From the NCBI GenBank assembly GCA_011503125.2, contig WWBZ02000073.1, positions 3,286,001 to 3,350,000 of the forward strand: a stretch of 64,000 nucleotides of DNA. Direction: 5' to 3'. The stretch's first letter is position 1. The number at the start of each line of letters is the position of its first letter. Positions 35,746 to 47,232 of the stretch are shown piece after piece. This stretch comes from Botryosphaeria dothidea. Its lineage: Eukaryota; Ascomycota; Dothideomycetes; Botryosphaeriales; Botryosphaeriaceae. Below the pieces are notes generated by a model. The model did no database searches. It saw only the letters and a program-made list of their open reading frames with translations, and was not told the DNA's origin. The position numbers and the translations under genes were made by a program.

Positions 35746-37973
35746 TCAACACCAAGTGAACAATGGGTTTTTGCTTTTGACCATTTCCAAACGCTCAACA
35801 ATAACTCGCTTCCTGTGACCGTCCATATCCTCAGCTGCTGCGTATCCAAGATCGCCCTCATCGTCCTCCAAACCTGGAGTTCCGCTGTTCCTGCGGATCG
35901 TGAAAGAGAACCGTCTTCTCTTCGACGAGACTGGGCTGGTTGGCTTGCTGCGGCGCGGTCCATCGTAGCTCATGCGAGATTTAAGAGTGACCGGTGGGCG
36001 CGAATTATCGTGGATGTCCATGGTGCTGGAATGCCTCGACATGTTAAACAGGTTACTGCGCTGGGGGGATTCTAAGCCCAGAAGATCGTACTGGATGTCA
36101 GGTGCCGATGAAGCCAACGCATTGCTGATATCCATCTCCTCAGCCTCATCATGTGCCGCGAGCTCCTCCGTTTGTCGCCGCATCTCTGCCGAGGGCCGCT
36201 GTAGCGGAACCGCAACGGGAATGTCCACCAGATCGTCCCATACACACACTCTTGCTCTCCGCGTAAGCTCTAGAGGTCCGTGATCAGGCGTCTTCAGGGT
36301 CTCCACTACGTTCCAAGCCTGCCCCTTCATAACTGCCATTTGCCTTGCAAACATGCGCTCTTTGAAATCAGCGTCCTGTATGAAGCATTTCCGTAGCGCC
36401 AGCGTCGTCTCGCTCCACCAGTGGGTCGAGGTAAGTAGCGGCAGAAAGTGCCTGCGGGTTGCTTCGGTGAACGGTTGTCCGATCAAGGAGACTGGGAGGA
36501 ATAGCCAGCCGAATGGGTAACTGCGCCACTAGTCATTGTTAGATGAGGATTACACGGAAGACTTGTGTTACTTACAGCGTCCGGGTGCTTCCACGGCCAT
36601 GACAGACTGTTGTCAATGGCACCAAGCGACACAGTGGCCTCGTCTTCTGGCGGTGCTGCATTAGCAGGAGTCCCTGACCTACTTGTCGCAACCATCTGTT
36701 CCTGGCGCAAGTAAGGATCGCTCGTAGAACCATTTGCACGGCCGTTCTTGGGTGCTTCTGCAACCACGATGGCTTCCTCCTTCTGGCGGTCAATTCTGAT
36801 CATCCAATTGTCCAATCCTCGATCCGTGTTTCTCATGATGTAGTCCAGGATAACCAAATTCTCCAACTGCTCACGGAAAGACTCCTGCAAACGCTCCGTC
36901 CAGAAACCTCGTCGTATTTGTGTCTCGTCAGCCGTAGGTGGCCGATCATCATCCTCATCGTCGGATGCTGGGCCACTGGGCCGGCAATCTTCAGTCCATC
37001 TTCTCTTCTTCCGCCTTCCGTGTGGGTCTCGCAGAGCAGTGTTGTGCTGATCCGGCCACGGATGCTCCTTCAGGAAAAGAGTAGCATCCTTGTACCCCTT
37101 CAGGAAAACCTGGAAGCTACCGAGCTTCTCCGGCAACGGCTTCTTCTTTCTGTAGTATGCCCTTCTCTCCCAAAAGTCGTAGTAGAACGATTTCGAGGAT
37201 AACCCGACAACTTCGGTGTACGGCACGATGTTTGTTCGTAGCTGGGTATCGAGTACGTATGCGGCAGCTTCGGAAACGTAACTTAGGTTAGGAATCAGGC
37301 ATGCTCTGCCGAAAGCAAAAGGGAACAGGTTGCGGTGGATCCACTTGGTCCACTTCGGATTCCTCGATGCGTAGGGCTCCTCGTCCTTGGGCTTGAAGAC
37401 ACCAACGACCTTGCCGTCGGGATTTCTGGCAAAGTAGCTTCCAGAGCTACCCTGTGAGATCAACTTGGGGTGTGTGCCCAGCTCAATGGCCGTCCTGACG
37501 CCCTGCACAATGTCATCGAACTCCATCTTGGTCAAGCGGTCAGGGTGCGGGATATCGTAATCCTTGGCCAGGGTCTCGGCAGTAGCAGGGCGGATCCAGT
37601 CCGGGGCCTGGAATACGGAGTGGTGGATCTCCAGTTGCTGCTCCTGCTCGGGCTTGCCGCGGACCTTCTTGATCTTAAACTTGGAGGCGATCTCGTCGGC
37701 CCATCTCTCCAGCCTCGCATTGATTGCCTTGATGTCAACGCCCGAGTTGCTGCGATGGCGGCCGCTGAGCCGGCGTCTCGAGGGCGAGCTAGAGCTCGGG
37801 GTCATGCGGGCGTGGCGATGCGGCTGGATGGGTGCATAGCGAGCTGAGCCGGAGATGGTGGTCTGGCCTCGATGGAGGTCGTCATCTTCGGAGTCGTCGA
37901 GGATGTCATCGTCCTCCTCCTCGGCCTGGGCGATGCGGGCGTATCCTGAGGTCGGCGGCCTGCCTTTGGTCAT
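35746..37973 (-). CDS. Phosphatidylinositol 4-kinase type II (Lsb6-like)
   Basis: Two exons, 37,973-36,576 and 36,528-35,746, with a 47-bp intron (GTAAGTAAC...GACTAG); predicted 726 aa. Family enzymes phosphorylate phosphatidylinositol at the 4-position on endosomal, vacuolar and plasma membranes. The sequence shows an acidic, Ser-rich N-terminus (1-110). A glycine-rich nucleotide loop SQGSSGSYFA (173-182) follows, then the ATP-binding lysine stretch VGVFKPKDEEPY (190-201). PFAFGRACLIPNLSYVSEAA comes next, then the catalytic LDYIMRNTDRGLDNW (376-390) and the metal-binding GAIDNSLSWPWKHPD (451-465), all hallmarks of PI3/4-kinase type II. The intron falls just after PWKHPDA, restoring WRSYPFGW. 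Insertions around 315-350 and 400-445 are low-complexity. The C-terminus ends KSKNPLFTWC. The palmitoylated CCPCC motif of animal type II kinases is absent. Divergent from the GATA-factor gene. Confidence 0.93.
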
Positions 37974-39641
37974 GGTGGAGCTTATTACGAGAGTTTCCGG
38001 TGCGAAGGTGGCATGTGTGCAGCAGCATGGCAGTCCGGGCTGAGCCTCAAGCGCGGCGGAGCCAACACGGACACGGAGGTATGACGAGCGGCAGCGGCTT
38101 GTGACGGCGAAAGACGTGGCCGCGGAGGCAGGCGGGCAGTTGCGGCAACGGCGGCCACGCGCGACGAGGGGGCGCCAGGGCGGTCAGAGAGGCGTTCTTG
38201 CCAGCCTAGCCAATTGACGGGCCGCAAGCTTGACCCGGCGGAGCTCAGGGGCCCTTAGCTCTTCACAGACGCACTCACTCTCACACCCTTAAGGTGCTTG
38301 GACCTCGTCGCTTTGCTATCACATTACTTATCATCTCCCCCAGAGCCGATCCTTGTCGGGGAGGGCTCGGTGCTCGCCTCCCCCGGCCTCACGCGTGAAT
38401 AACTCTGCAGCTACGCCGCGCTTTGCCGCCGGGATGTCCTCTGTTCCTCTGCTTTGACTGAAAGCATCACACCTCAGACCTGACTTTTTTGCCCTCCGAC
38501 ATTGCGCAACAGCCCGTCCGTGCTGCCAAACTTCTGCGCCGCCGGCATCGCAGGCAATTGGCGACGGCCCCAAAGTATCACGCCCCTCTGGCTCCCCCCC
38601 CCCAATGATCAGCCCCTCGTCCCGCGGCACGAACGCCCCCCGTCCCGTTGGAGTACGAGCGTGTCTAATGAACACGCGCCAATGGGCGGCACAGACAGGT
38701 GGTCGCCAATCGTCGCTTGGTGCCGCTTCGGGCGACTTCATTTCGTGCTGCACGCCCGGCCGTTGGTCCTGATCTCATTCAGCAAGCCCACCGCCCAAAT
38801 ACGGGGATCGCAGCACTATCGCTCTTATCAGCCTCCCTGGCTGGCGTCCGAGCGCGCTGCTGGTGCAGAAGCTCCAACTTTTTTTGCTTTTCAGGAGGCT
38901 GAGACACGACCGCATTTCCGTCGGAGCAAAAAATTGCCTGCGCTGCGTGCCACCGCGCGCCGTGAGCTCCGGGCTCACGACGGCGGGCGTTGGTGTCGTC
39001 TTAGCAACAGCGCAGCTCTGTGTGGCTGGCGCAGACGGCCGAGGATCGCCAGGCTGGAAGAGCTCGTGACACGAGAGAATATGGAGAAGCCTGCAAGTCC
39101 CGGAAGGCAATTTGAAACGGTGGAGCTACTGTACCCCTGAGCGTGAGAATCTATCGATTGGCGCCGGGCTCGCGATCAGGGCGGCGAACCCGTTCGTTTA
39201 TTGCCGCTCTGGAGAAGAATGCTCTGCCTCGCCGTTCAGCCCTGTGCTGGCTGGATCTCGGATGGGTTGCGAGCATTTCGGCAGGGCTTCAGATCATAGG
39301 TTGGAGTGGCAGATCACAGCCATAGCTCGCGGTGAACACCACGGCGCAGATCCACCAGCTCTGTCGTCTTGTGCAACAACGCGTTCAACAGCGTGCCGGA
39401 TGCACGGTCAGCAGCTCCAATCTAATATTAGCGCTGGCGACCATCCCTGCCTACCCCTGTGTCCATGCTTCCGTACCTGCGTCTCTTTGGCATTCATCAA
39501 GTGCTGTAGTTACCTTCCTTTAGCACGAAACGAGCTGCTCTACCACGTTCCCTACCCGCCTGATACTCACCCGTCCGTCGCTCTTTTTTGTGCCCACACG
39601 CGTCTGCCCTCGCCCGCAGACCCTCTCCACCACCGACTTAA
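37974..39641. other. Divergent intergenic region between PI4-kinase and GATA factor
   Basis: About 1.7 kb, GC-rich, holding the promoters of both genes and probably a long 5' leader and upstream exon(s) of the GATA factor. The open frames here lack protein-like features on either strand. No further gene is supported. Confidence 0.5.
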
Positions 39642-41489
39642 TACCAAAAATCACCGGCCGGGAAGCGCTTGCACGCGTTTCTCCCCTCCACCGCAAACAC
39701 GGCTTCCACGCTCGCCATCTCGTTGCTCAACCGGCCCGTGGCCATTGAGACGCTGAACTACCACAACCGGCCGCCGTCGCCACGCGACCTCCCACCCTTC
39801 AACACGGCTTCCTCTCTGGACGAGCGGCCGTCGCTGCCGTCGATCGGCCTGACCATTTCGCGGCCATCGTCGGCATCGTCACAGTCCGGCGCGCATCTCC
39901 CGCCGCCGCACCAGCCGCAACACCGAGGGAGCAGCCCGGGCATCCAGCTGCCCAGCGTGTCGGCGTTGGCCTCTCTGGCGGCCTCGGCGACGTCGTCGCC
40001 GAGCATCAACAGCAGGTAGGACGAATTTTTCTTTTCTGTTGCGTTGTCGACGTGTTTTGGCGCGCGGTGGGTGGCGTGCAAGGCCAGGAAAATATCGACG
40101 CGCACGCATCGGGCCAGCGTGCATCGCCAGCACAGGCGATTGGCACCGTGCTAGCATGGCGAATGCACGAGGCGGGCTTGCGTGCCAATGGCCGGGCTGG
40201 TGCGGCGGGCATGTGGTGGGTTTGGGAAAGCGATAACACTTAAACCCTGCGCATCATGATAACAGCCCCGAGCTCCACCCCGGCGCGCGACGACAACAAA
40301 GACCTGCTCGACCTCAGCGCTGACAGCCTCTCCCTCCCCACAGGCCCCCGAATGCCGTTTCGCACAGCATGACCTACGCCACGAGTGCCCCGGCGACGTC
40401 GGGCGGACAGAACCCGGTGAGTGAGTGCGCGTTGAGGTGGTGGGCGAGGACGAGCATGGGCCCTAGCCGGCGTGGTGTTCCAGCCAGTGTGAAAACTCTC
40501 TCGTCCTTCCCGCCCTTATCCTGCTTATCGCAACACCCAAAATCCACCATCGACATGGCCACTCTCGCTGACAACAACCAACAGCCCATCTGCCAGAACT
40601 GCACCACCAGCACCACCCCGCTCTGGCGCCGCGATGAGGTAGGCTCCGTCCTGTGCAACGCCTGCGGCCTGTTCCTCAAACTGCACGGCCGTCCGCGCCC
40701 GATAAGCCTCAAGACCGATGTGATCAAGAGCCGGAACCGCGTCAAGACCTCGGGACAGGGCCCCAAGAAGAAGGTGAGCTTCGACGACTGCCCATGGGGC
40801 CTCCTCACGCGTGCTAACGCTGCCCCCGCCAGCAACAGCAGGATAATGGCCTCGACCATGCCCGCGCCGCTGCCGGCACGCCGCCCGTTGACGCGCTTGC
40901 CAACCACCGCCGTGCGCAAAAGGTCTCGTCCGGCGCATCGGAACGCTCGACCTCGCCGCTATCGCGCACCGGCACCCCCAGCCTGGGCCACCACCCGTCC
41001 AACATTGCTCCCCAGCACTACTTCGACGGTGTGACGCTCAACGGCCACGAGTTCCAGTCGCCTTCGCTGCCCTCCTTCGTGCCCCATCGCCAGCCCTCGC
41101 CCTCTGCATCGTCGGTGAACGGCTCGCACCTCGAGCCGCCCATGTCCTACGACGGCCTGGTAACCACCAACACGGCCCTCAAGACACGCGTCAGCGAGCT
41201 GGAGGTCATCAACGACCTGTTCCGCGGCCGCGTCACCGAGCTGGAGCAGAGCGAGCAGCGCGCGCGCCAGGATGAGGCCCACGCCCGCGACCACGAGAAG
41301 CGGTTACAACAGGACCTGGACGAGTCGCACGCCCGCGAGGCCGACCTGAAGCGCCGCGTCGAGGAGCTCGAGGCCGAGCTGGCCGACTACAGAGGAGAGG
41401 GTCCCCGGCAGAAGAAGATGCGCCTGTCGGACATTGTTGACGAGAGCGCGGCATCGACGCCCATATCGACGCCCTCGCAATCGAACTGA
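39642..41489 (+). CDS. areB: GATA-type zinc-finger transcription factor with C-terminal coiled coil (AreB/ASD-4-like)
   Basis: Exons deduced: up to 40,015; 40,344-40,416; 40,585-40,773; and 40,833-41,489 (stop). All three introns have GT-AG ends and keep frame. The single GATA finger is [16 protein letters not shown] followed by [18 protein letters not shown], i.e. C-X2-C-X17-C-X2-C, then the basic tail [15 protein letters not shown], characteristic of the AreB/NreB/ASD-4/Dal80 group. The C-terminal 110 residues form a long coiled coil ([17 protein letters not shown] onward) for dimerisation. AreB-type factors bind HGATAR sites and oppose the activator AreA in nitrogen regulation; ASD-4 acts in ascus development. 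The N-terminal exon reads protein-like ([20 protein letters not shown]) from at least 39,669 but has no in-frame ATG after the stop at 39,639. The start must be in an upstream exon or be non-AUG. Confidence 0.9.
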
Positions 41490-41979
41490 GTCCTGACAGC
41501 CGGCCTTTCTGCCCTCCCTCTTCTTCCCTGAAACACGCGTTGCGGTTGTTCCTTTTTTTCCCTTGCAGAGCGATACCTCTTGACGATATCTTTTACGTCT
41601 TTGCTTGCGCTTCCGTTACCCATCCGTCCTAGCTGAGAAGCAAAACCTTCTCCCACGGATGCTCTACCGCATGCTCACTCCTGCTCTGGCCAACCATACC
41701 CCTTCAAAAAACCAAATTCCCCTCGGCCACCTCCACAGGCGCCGGCGTTACTGCCTTGTGGGGAGCCCGTATGCACGAAATCACAACTATAAACCACCTA
41801 ATGTCTGATATCCCGCCGCGTCTAAAAAAGACCCATGGCCTTTATCAAATCTCACGTCAAAAAGCTTTCTGGGCTTTTTATTCCTCCCAATCAAAATAAC
41901 CATTCTTGCTTCCTTCTGATCATCCACTTGCCTTTTTTGCGCCACGAAGGGACGAGACATATCCCCCGATGACGGGAGA

Positions 41980-42004
41980 GGGGGGGGGGGGGGGGGGGGG
42001 GGGG
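41980..42004. repeat. G25 homopolymer
   Basis: Twenty-five consecutive G residues about 490 bp downstream of the GATA-factor stop codon. Its true length may be uncertain in the assembly. Confidence 0.9.
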
Positions 42005-42719
42005 ATTGGTCTAACTAGGTTGCTTTTTTTCTTCCTCTCTCCTATTGCTTGGATGCGCGCAAGTGTGTGTGGGAAACGAGCATGAGCAAAACAAAAATTC
42101 CTTTATTGAGCTGCACTGGAAAGTACTACTATAAACCATAAATTGGTTTCGGGAAAAGAAAAAAGCAACTAAAGATGGGACTTTTTGGGGGAAATGCTAT
42201 AGCGTTCTCTTTTCTCCTATCTTGCTGTTTGATAATTCGTCTCCGGTATCGTCCCCGTATCGAGACGAGGCGCGACAGTGAACGGGCAGCTCCCCCCTTG
42301 TGGGTAAGCACGAATGGAGAATGGGAGCGATTTCCCCTTTGGGCTCTGGGCTACCTTTTTCTTCTTCGCAATGTCGATCCTCACTACTCTGGCTCTCTGC
42401 TCTCACTTCTCCGGCTTGGGCACGGGAGAGCGGAAGGACGGAAGTGGAAAAAAGCACTAGGAGATATAAAACAAAGAAAAGTCTTTCCTCGGGATCCTAC
42501 GAGTTTCCAAAGTGACATGGATGCACTCCCCGCGCACGCGCACTGGCCGCGCCGCAGAATACGATAAGAAAACGGCAATTTTTGCTTTCGCTCTCCAGCT
42601 CACGCCTACACGAGCACACCATCTCGACCTTCGCACGCATGCACAGCGTGTGATCCGGATGTACAGAGGGATACTGCAGCCGACGGTTAGCGACGATAGC
42701 CTTGAACAGAGAATATGTT

Positions 42720-42808
42720 CATGGGGGGTGGAAGCATTCGTCCGGATGGGTTGATTCCGAAACATGTAACACGCCCGCGTCCGGACGAATGCTTCGCACT
42801 CCCCCATG
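42720..42808. repeat. Inverted repeat, arms about 27 bp
   Basis: CATGGGGGGTGGAAGCATTC...TCCGG at 42,720 pairs with CCGGACGAATGCTTC...CCCCCATG ending at 42,808, with one or two mismatches and a spacer of about 35 bp. It could be a small palindromic element or a strong hairpin in a 3' transcript. Confidence 0.75.
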
Positions 42809-42894
42809 ACACTGTGAATTAGATCTTTTTCTGCTCAAATGGCGCTAACAGTCGGCAGCAGCACCCTTCTGCACGAAGGCCGTATCAGCGTTGC

Positions 42895-43020
42895 TTATCA
42901 GCGCGACCCGACCAATCAGACGGTCTGATCGGCAGGAGAGGCAGATCGTGATAAGAGCTAGCAAAGCAGACAGAGCTTGTCTTGTTGATAGCGCGATAAG
43001 CAGAGCAGCGATAGCTATCA
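42895..43020. promoter_or_regulatory. Cluster of six HGATAR motifs
   Basis: GATA-factor consensus cores occur at 42,895-42,899 (reverse), 42,950, 42,987, 42,995, 43,010 and 43,016 (reverse), six in about 125 bp. A seventh GATA core at 42,883 lacks the final purine. In fungi, pairs or clusters of HGATAR mark nitrogen- or iron-regulated promoters. No promoter is otherwise evident here, so function is inferred only from density. Confidence 0.35.
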
Positions 43021-44165
43021 ACGTATGCGCGCGCATGCATACGGCAGGTCTGAGTTGAGTGCTCTTGTGCACACTTGCCTTTCTCTCTCGTCTTTCCTGA
43101 CGGAGAGAAGGCAAGATCGGGGTGAGTGTGTCTTTGTCAGCTGCTACCAGGCCATGGTGATTGGCCTGAAGGAAGGGAAGATTTTTTTGGTCTGGGCCGC
43201 GGGAATTTGAGGGCATCTCATTCGTTGGCGGTTGTATTGGGCACGAAAGCTTCTTCCACCCTCCGAGGGGAAAAAGAACATCAGAGGGCGCCTGCTTCCT
43301 TTTTTTGAGCGAACAGATGCGCGCTTTTCTCTTGAGTTACCCTGCCTGCCCTCCCCTTGCGCACGGCAGAAGGAGATGAAATTGCAGGGACTCCCAGTGC
43401 GGAATGTGGAAAGCCTTCACTCCTCGCGCCCCAAGCACATTCCACGCTCACATCACGGAACAAATCTCCAGCAAATCAAATTAGAGTTCCCAATTAATTA
43501 TAGCTGAGCAGCATAGTGGCGATGGATGTCTGAGATGTTCTCTTGCGCCTCGTCGATACTGCAAAGCAGCGGGATATTCTCCCTCAACGAGACGCCTTCT
43601 ATTCCCGAATCCACCATCACCACTCCTCGCTTCGAAGAAGCTCAGAATGACGATGATGGACTAATTTGCTTTACCAACGCTCCGTTAGGGACCTGTGCTC
43701 TGTGGAGAGAGCAAGGTAGGCCCCTGCAGGACCCGAAGTCCTGCATCGCTGGGTGATTTGCACATAACAAAAAGAATGAAGGGGACGAAAGAAGACTTAA
43801 TGAAAGAGGAAAGGAAGAAAGAATATCGATCAGTTCTGCCTGATCGGTTGAAGTCGGATTTGTAAGAGTATGCGTGACCATCTGTGGACTTACAATGTTT
43901 TCTCTCGCACCGAAATCTCAAAATGAGTAAACTCCCAAGCGCCATCGCTAATGTGTGAGCATGCTCCCTCCGTCCCAAACGCTGACCGGCGCTTCTTTTC
44001 ATATCTCCGACCCCTTTTTTGGAAGAGCGAGTGGTGAAAATACGAACCAGATCTGTACTGAATTGATCCCTGTACGCCCACAAAACATTTTCCCATTTAC
44101 CGATAAATCCGCCCGACCAAGTACGCTCCGAACCCATGCACCATGCCATTTACTTACTCTCGCGA

Positions 44166-46021
44166 CTACCAACCATGCGAGAAGAGCTGGGAAATGCTTT
44201 CACCGTGGTGGTTCCTGCGAATGGCCTCAGCAAGCAGGCTCTCAACAGGAATGATCGTGAGCTTGCTGCAGCGAGCCTTCTGCTCCTCAGGGATAGGGAA
44301 GGAGTTGGTGACGATGATACGCTCAATGCACTCGCATTCCTCCATCTCCTCGAGGCAATCGCCACCAAAGAGACCGTGCGTCGCCATGCAGTAGACCTTC
44401 GTAGCGCCACCACGCTTCACAACGGTCTCGGCAGCAGCAATCCACGATCCGGACTTGTCGATCATGTCGTCAACTATGCAGACGGGACGGTCCCGCACGT
44501 TACCGACAAGAGTGACAGTAGTCTCGAGCTCAGGGTTCTTGAGGTCCTCTTCTTCGGCTTCAGAGGTGTCGCCAGCATCGTGCGTGCCACCCATGGGTTG
44601 AGCCAGTTCGGGTTCCTCAACTGAGCAAGTAGACATCATGGAATTGAGCATATGTTCTGGCGGGTCATCATCATCCGAGTTGCTGCGTTGAGGTCTGTTC
44701 TTGAAGGAAACCGCCGACATAGCAGGGGAAGGGTGATCGTCATCGACAATGTGGCCATGTACTAGACGGCCGTGGATGACGTCTCGAGCGCGCTATAAAA
44801 GTTAATTTGACTGAATATGGACATCCAAGCTTCTGGACTTACCTCATCAGTGTACTCATCTGCCGTAGGGTCCTCGGGAGAGTGGCTGGCGCTGGGAGCC
44901 GTAGCAGTCCGCATCAGACGTTTCCTCGGCGAGTCAGCACCCTCGTCAGAAACAAAAGACTCGGCTCTTGTGGACTTGATCAACGGGCTCGAAGGCACGG
45001 CGTTTACCGCACTGCCGTTGAGCCTGCGAGCTGCGGAGGTAGCCCTGGCACGCCTCTTCCCCGAGCCTTCCTTCCTTTCCGCCTCGTCCTCAGCATCTTC
45101 AGCGACATCATCGTGGGTGGTGACTTCGACTGGTTCGGTCGCGGCAACATTGGCCTCCATGTCATACTCGGCTTCAATCAGCCCTGGCGTGTCGTAAGTG
45201 CCATCAAGGCCAAGCCTTTCGAATATGGCGCTGCCCTGCAAGCTCAGACCCTCTCCACGACCGGGACGTCTCCTGTCGGTAGTGACAATGCCAAAGCTAA
45301 GCTTCAACGCATCAGCCAAGCTAGTCACCCGCTTGGTGCCGCCGGGGTTCTTCGACACAACAACAGTATCCCTCCAGTTCGGCACGTTATTGCGGATCCA
45401 GCGAGCGAGGAGAGGCTCGGCAACGAGATTGTCGACAGGGCACTTGAAGAAGCCCTGCATTTGGGACGCATGCAGGTCTAAGGTGATGACGTGATTAACG
45501 CCGGCTACGTGCAGCAGATTGGCGATCATCCGAGCCGTAATGGCACCGCGATGCGATTTCTTTTTGCTCTGGCGTGAGTAAGGAAAATAGGGCATGACAG
45601 CTGCAGGGTCAGGTTAGCGTGGTTGGTATTGGAGAGCTAAGAGGCGCAGGCAACCACGTACCGGTGATAGACTTCGAGGAGCCGCCTTTGCAGGCAGAGA
45701 TCATGATGAGCAGCTCCATAACACTATCATTGATCCTGTCGCGGCATTAGCTTTGTGTCGTGGTGAGCTTGGTAGGACGAACGGACTTGGGACTACCACT
45801 CTGGACGATAAAGACATCCTGGTCGCGGACAGACGACTCTTGATCTTGGTAAGCTCAAGCGCAGGCAGACTGCAGCTTTCATACTGACGGATCTGCACGC
45901 TGGTTTCTCCATTGCTGAACTTGCGCAGCTCGGCCTTGCCTGGGCGCTGGCCCAATCGCTCGCAGATGCCCTCGACCAGGGATGGGTGCGAGTTCCCGGA
46001 GAAGATTTGCGTCTGGCGCAT
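44166..46021 (-). CDS. Ribose-phosphate pyrophosphokinase subunit, Prs5-like (with large insertion)
   Basis: Five exons, 46,021-45,889, 45,838-45,787, 45,735-45,662, 45,600-44,843 and 44,792-44,166, with introns of 50, 51, 61 and 50 bp; predicted 547 aa. The enzyme makes PRPP from ribose 5-phosphate and ATP for purine, pyrimidine, His, Trp and NAD synthesis. Visible features: the N-terminal MRQTQIFSGNSHPSLVEGIC; NGETSVQI; DVFIVQSGSP; NDSVMELLIMISACKGG; the flexible loop SRQSKKKSHRGAIT; DLHASQMQGFF; NPGGTKRVTSLADAL; and the PRPP-binding loop VCIVDDMIDKSGSW. A low-complexity, Ser/Arg/acidic insertion of roughly 200 residues separates the ribose-phosphate region from the PRPP loop, as in yeast Prs5 and unlike the roughly 320-aa canonical enzyme. 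Such subunits work in hetero-oligomers. Divergent from the GNAT gene across about 515 bp. The second intron has a weak GTCCGT donor, so that junction is the least certain. Confidence 0.92.
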
Positions 46022-46536
46022 GGCGGCGGCGGGAGCGCTCAGGGATGCGGTGTGTGAAGAAAGGGAGGGGTGGCGCGTGAGCAGGAGAGGAAGAAAATGA
46101 AGGTCGCGCGCTTCTGCGGGGACTCGAGATGAAATTTTGGGAGCCGATGCGGCCAAGACTTTTGGGGTGCGGCTTCCGTCACCAACACCACACGCCCCGC
46201 TGCACATCACCCCACGTCCCTACCACACGACGCCCGCGCCCCGGGGTTGATCAGCCAACGAGTTCGCAGATCATGCGCATCTATCGGGTTCCTCTGCCTG
46301 GTGTGCCAGCAAGCAATGGAGCCAATGACTCTCTCCCCGCTCCGCAGCTAGCGCTCGATCCTTTGACTCACCTACCAAGATTATCACGATAAAAGGACGA
46401 ACTGATTGCCAATGAACGAATATAGTTTTTATTTGCATTTAATGTCGCGCAGTCTCAGTCTGTCTCACTGATATCTTCATTGACCACTGCGTCCGCCTCA
46501 AATCTCAGCGCGCCAACCTACATACCAACAACCACC

Positions 46537-47127
46537 ATGCCGCCACATCCCACCTTCACCCTCCGCCCAATACGCGAATCCGACATCCCTGCCCTCCACG
46601 CCATCCACGTCCATTACGTCTCCAACACCGTCAACACGTTCGCCCTCGAGCCCACCCCCCCCCCCCCCCCCCCCCCCCCGGACGAGCTCCTCTCCAAATT
46701 CCGCGTCCTCCGCTCCCTCGGCCTACCGTGTATCGTCGCGGTTGACAGTGCCGCTGCCGAAGACGTGGGTCCTCCTGTCATCCTCGGTTCCATCTACGTC
46801 AGCCCATTCCGCAGCGCCAAGGGCGCGTACCGCCAGACTGTCGAGTTTAGCTTGTTTTGCCACCCAGAGCATAAAGGTGCGGGTGTGGGGTCTGCGCTGC
46901 TGATGCGGTTGCTGGATGTGCTGAGGAAGCCGGAGCAGTGGGGCGGGGATTGGATAGGCGCTGATTGGCGCGGGGAAGAGGGTATAGTTAGGGAGGTCAT
47001 TGGGTGTATGGCGTTGGATGAGGGTGGGGCGAAGGGAGGATGGGGATTGAAAGAATGGTACGAGCGGTTTGGCTTTGAGCAGGTTGGGCATTTGAAGCGC
47101 GTGGGGAAAAAATTTGGTAAATGGTAA
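46537..47127 (+). CDS. GNAT-family N-acetyltransferase
   Basis: A single exon of 196 aa starting at ATG 46,537 (context ACAACCACCATGC). The N-terminus TFTLRPIRESDIPALHAIHV is the standard start of a RimI/phosphinothricin-type GNAT fold. The acetyl-CoA loop is FCHPEHKGAGVGSALLMRLL (about 109-128), and the C-terminal WYERFGFEQVGHLKRVGKKF is the usual last strand region. The substrate cannot be inferred. A C25 homopolymer at 46,655-46,679 encodes Pro residues between the first helix and DELLSKF, where family members normally have a short loop. It stays in frame as sequenced. Starts divergently from the PRPP synthetase gene and ends about 105 bp from the convergent hydrolase pseudogene. Confidence 0.88.
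   Translation: MPPHPTFTLRPIRESDIPALHAIHVHYVSNTVNTFALEPTPPPPPPPPDELLSKFRVLRSLGLPCIVAVDSAAAEDVGPPVILGSIYVSPFRSAKGAYRQTVEFSLFCHPEHKGAGVGSALLMRLLDVLRKPEQWGGDWIGADWRGEEGIVREVIGCMALDEGGAKGGWGLKEWYERFGFEQVGHLKRVGKKFGKW
46655..46679. repeat. C25 homopolymer within a coding region
   Basis: Twenty-five consecutive C residues inside the GNAT gene, encoding a run of eight Pro. A one-base length change would shift the frame. Confidence 0.9.
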
Positions 47128-47232
47128 GGTTTGAAGATCATATGGAGACCGCAGAGGCTAACAGTTGATTAGGATCGACACGGTATATATACAGCTATCT
47201 CTTGAATAGGCCTCAGGACGTCTACAAGATGT

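Larger units (their letters stand above)
41490..44165. other. Convergent intergenic region (GATA factor to PRPP synthetase 3' ends)
   Basis: About 2.7 kb without a supportable gene. It contains a G25 run, a 27-bp inverted repeat and a cluster of GATA motifs, each listed separately. It is unusually long for a convergent 3'-3' gap in this gene-dense stretch, so a non-coding transcript or small unrecognised gene is possible. Confidence 0.45.

Noticed and set aside
38331..39140. Genes of 140 and 212 codons between the PI4-kinase and GATA-factor genes
   Set aside because: They overlap on opposite strands, lack domain-like text, and lie in the expected leader and promoter region of the GATA-factor gene.
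46480..46536. Upstream start for the GNAT protein at 46,480
   Set aside because: That codon is TTG, not ATG. The first ATG, at 46,537, has a good context and gives the normal N-terminus of the fold.
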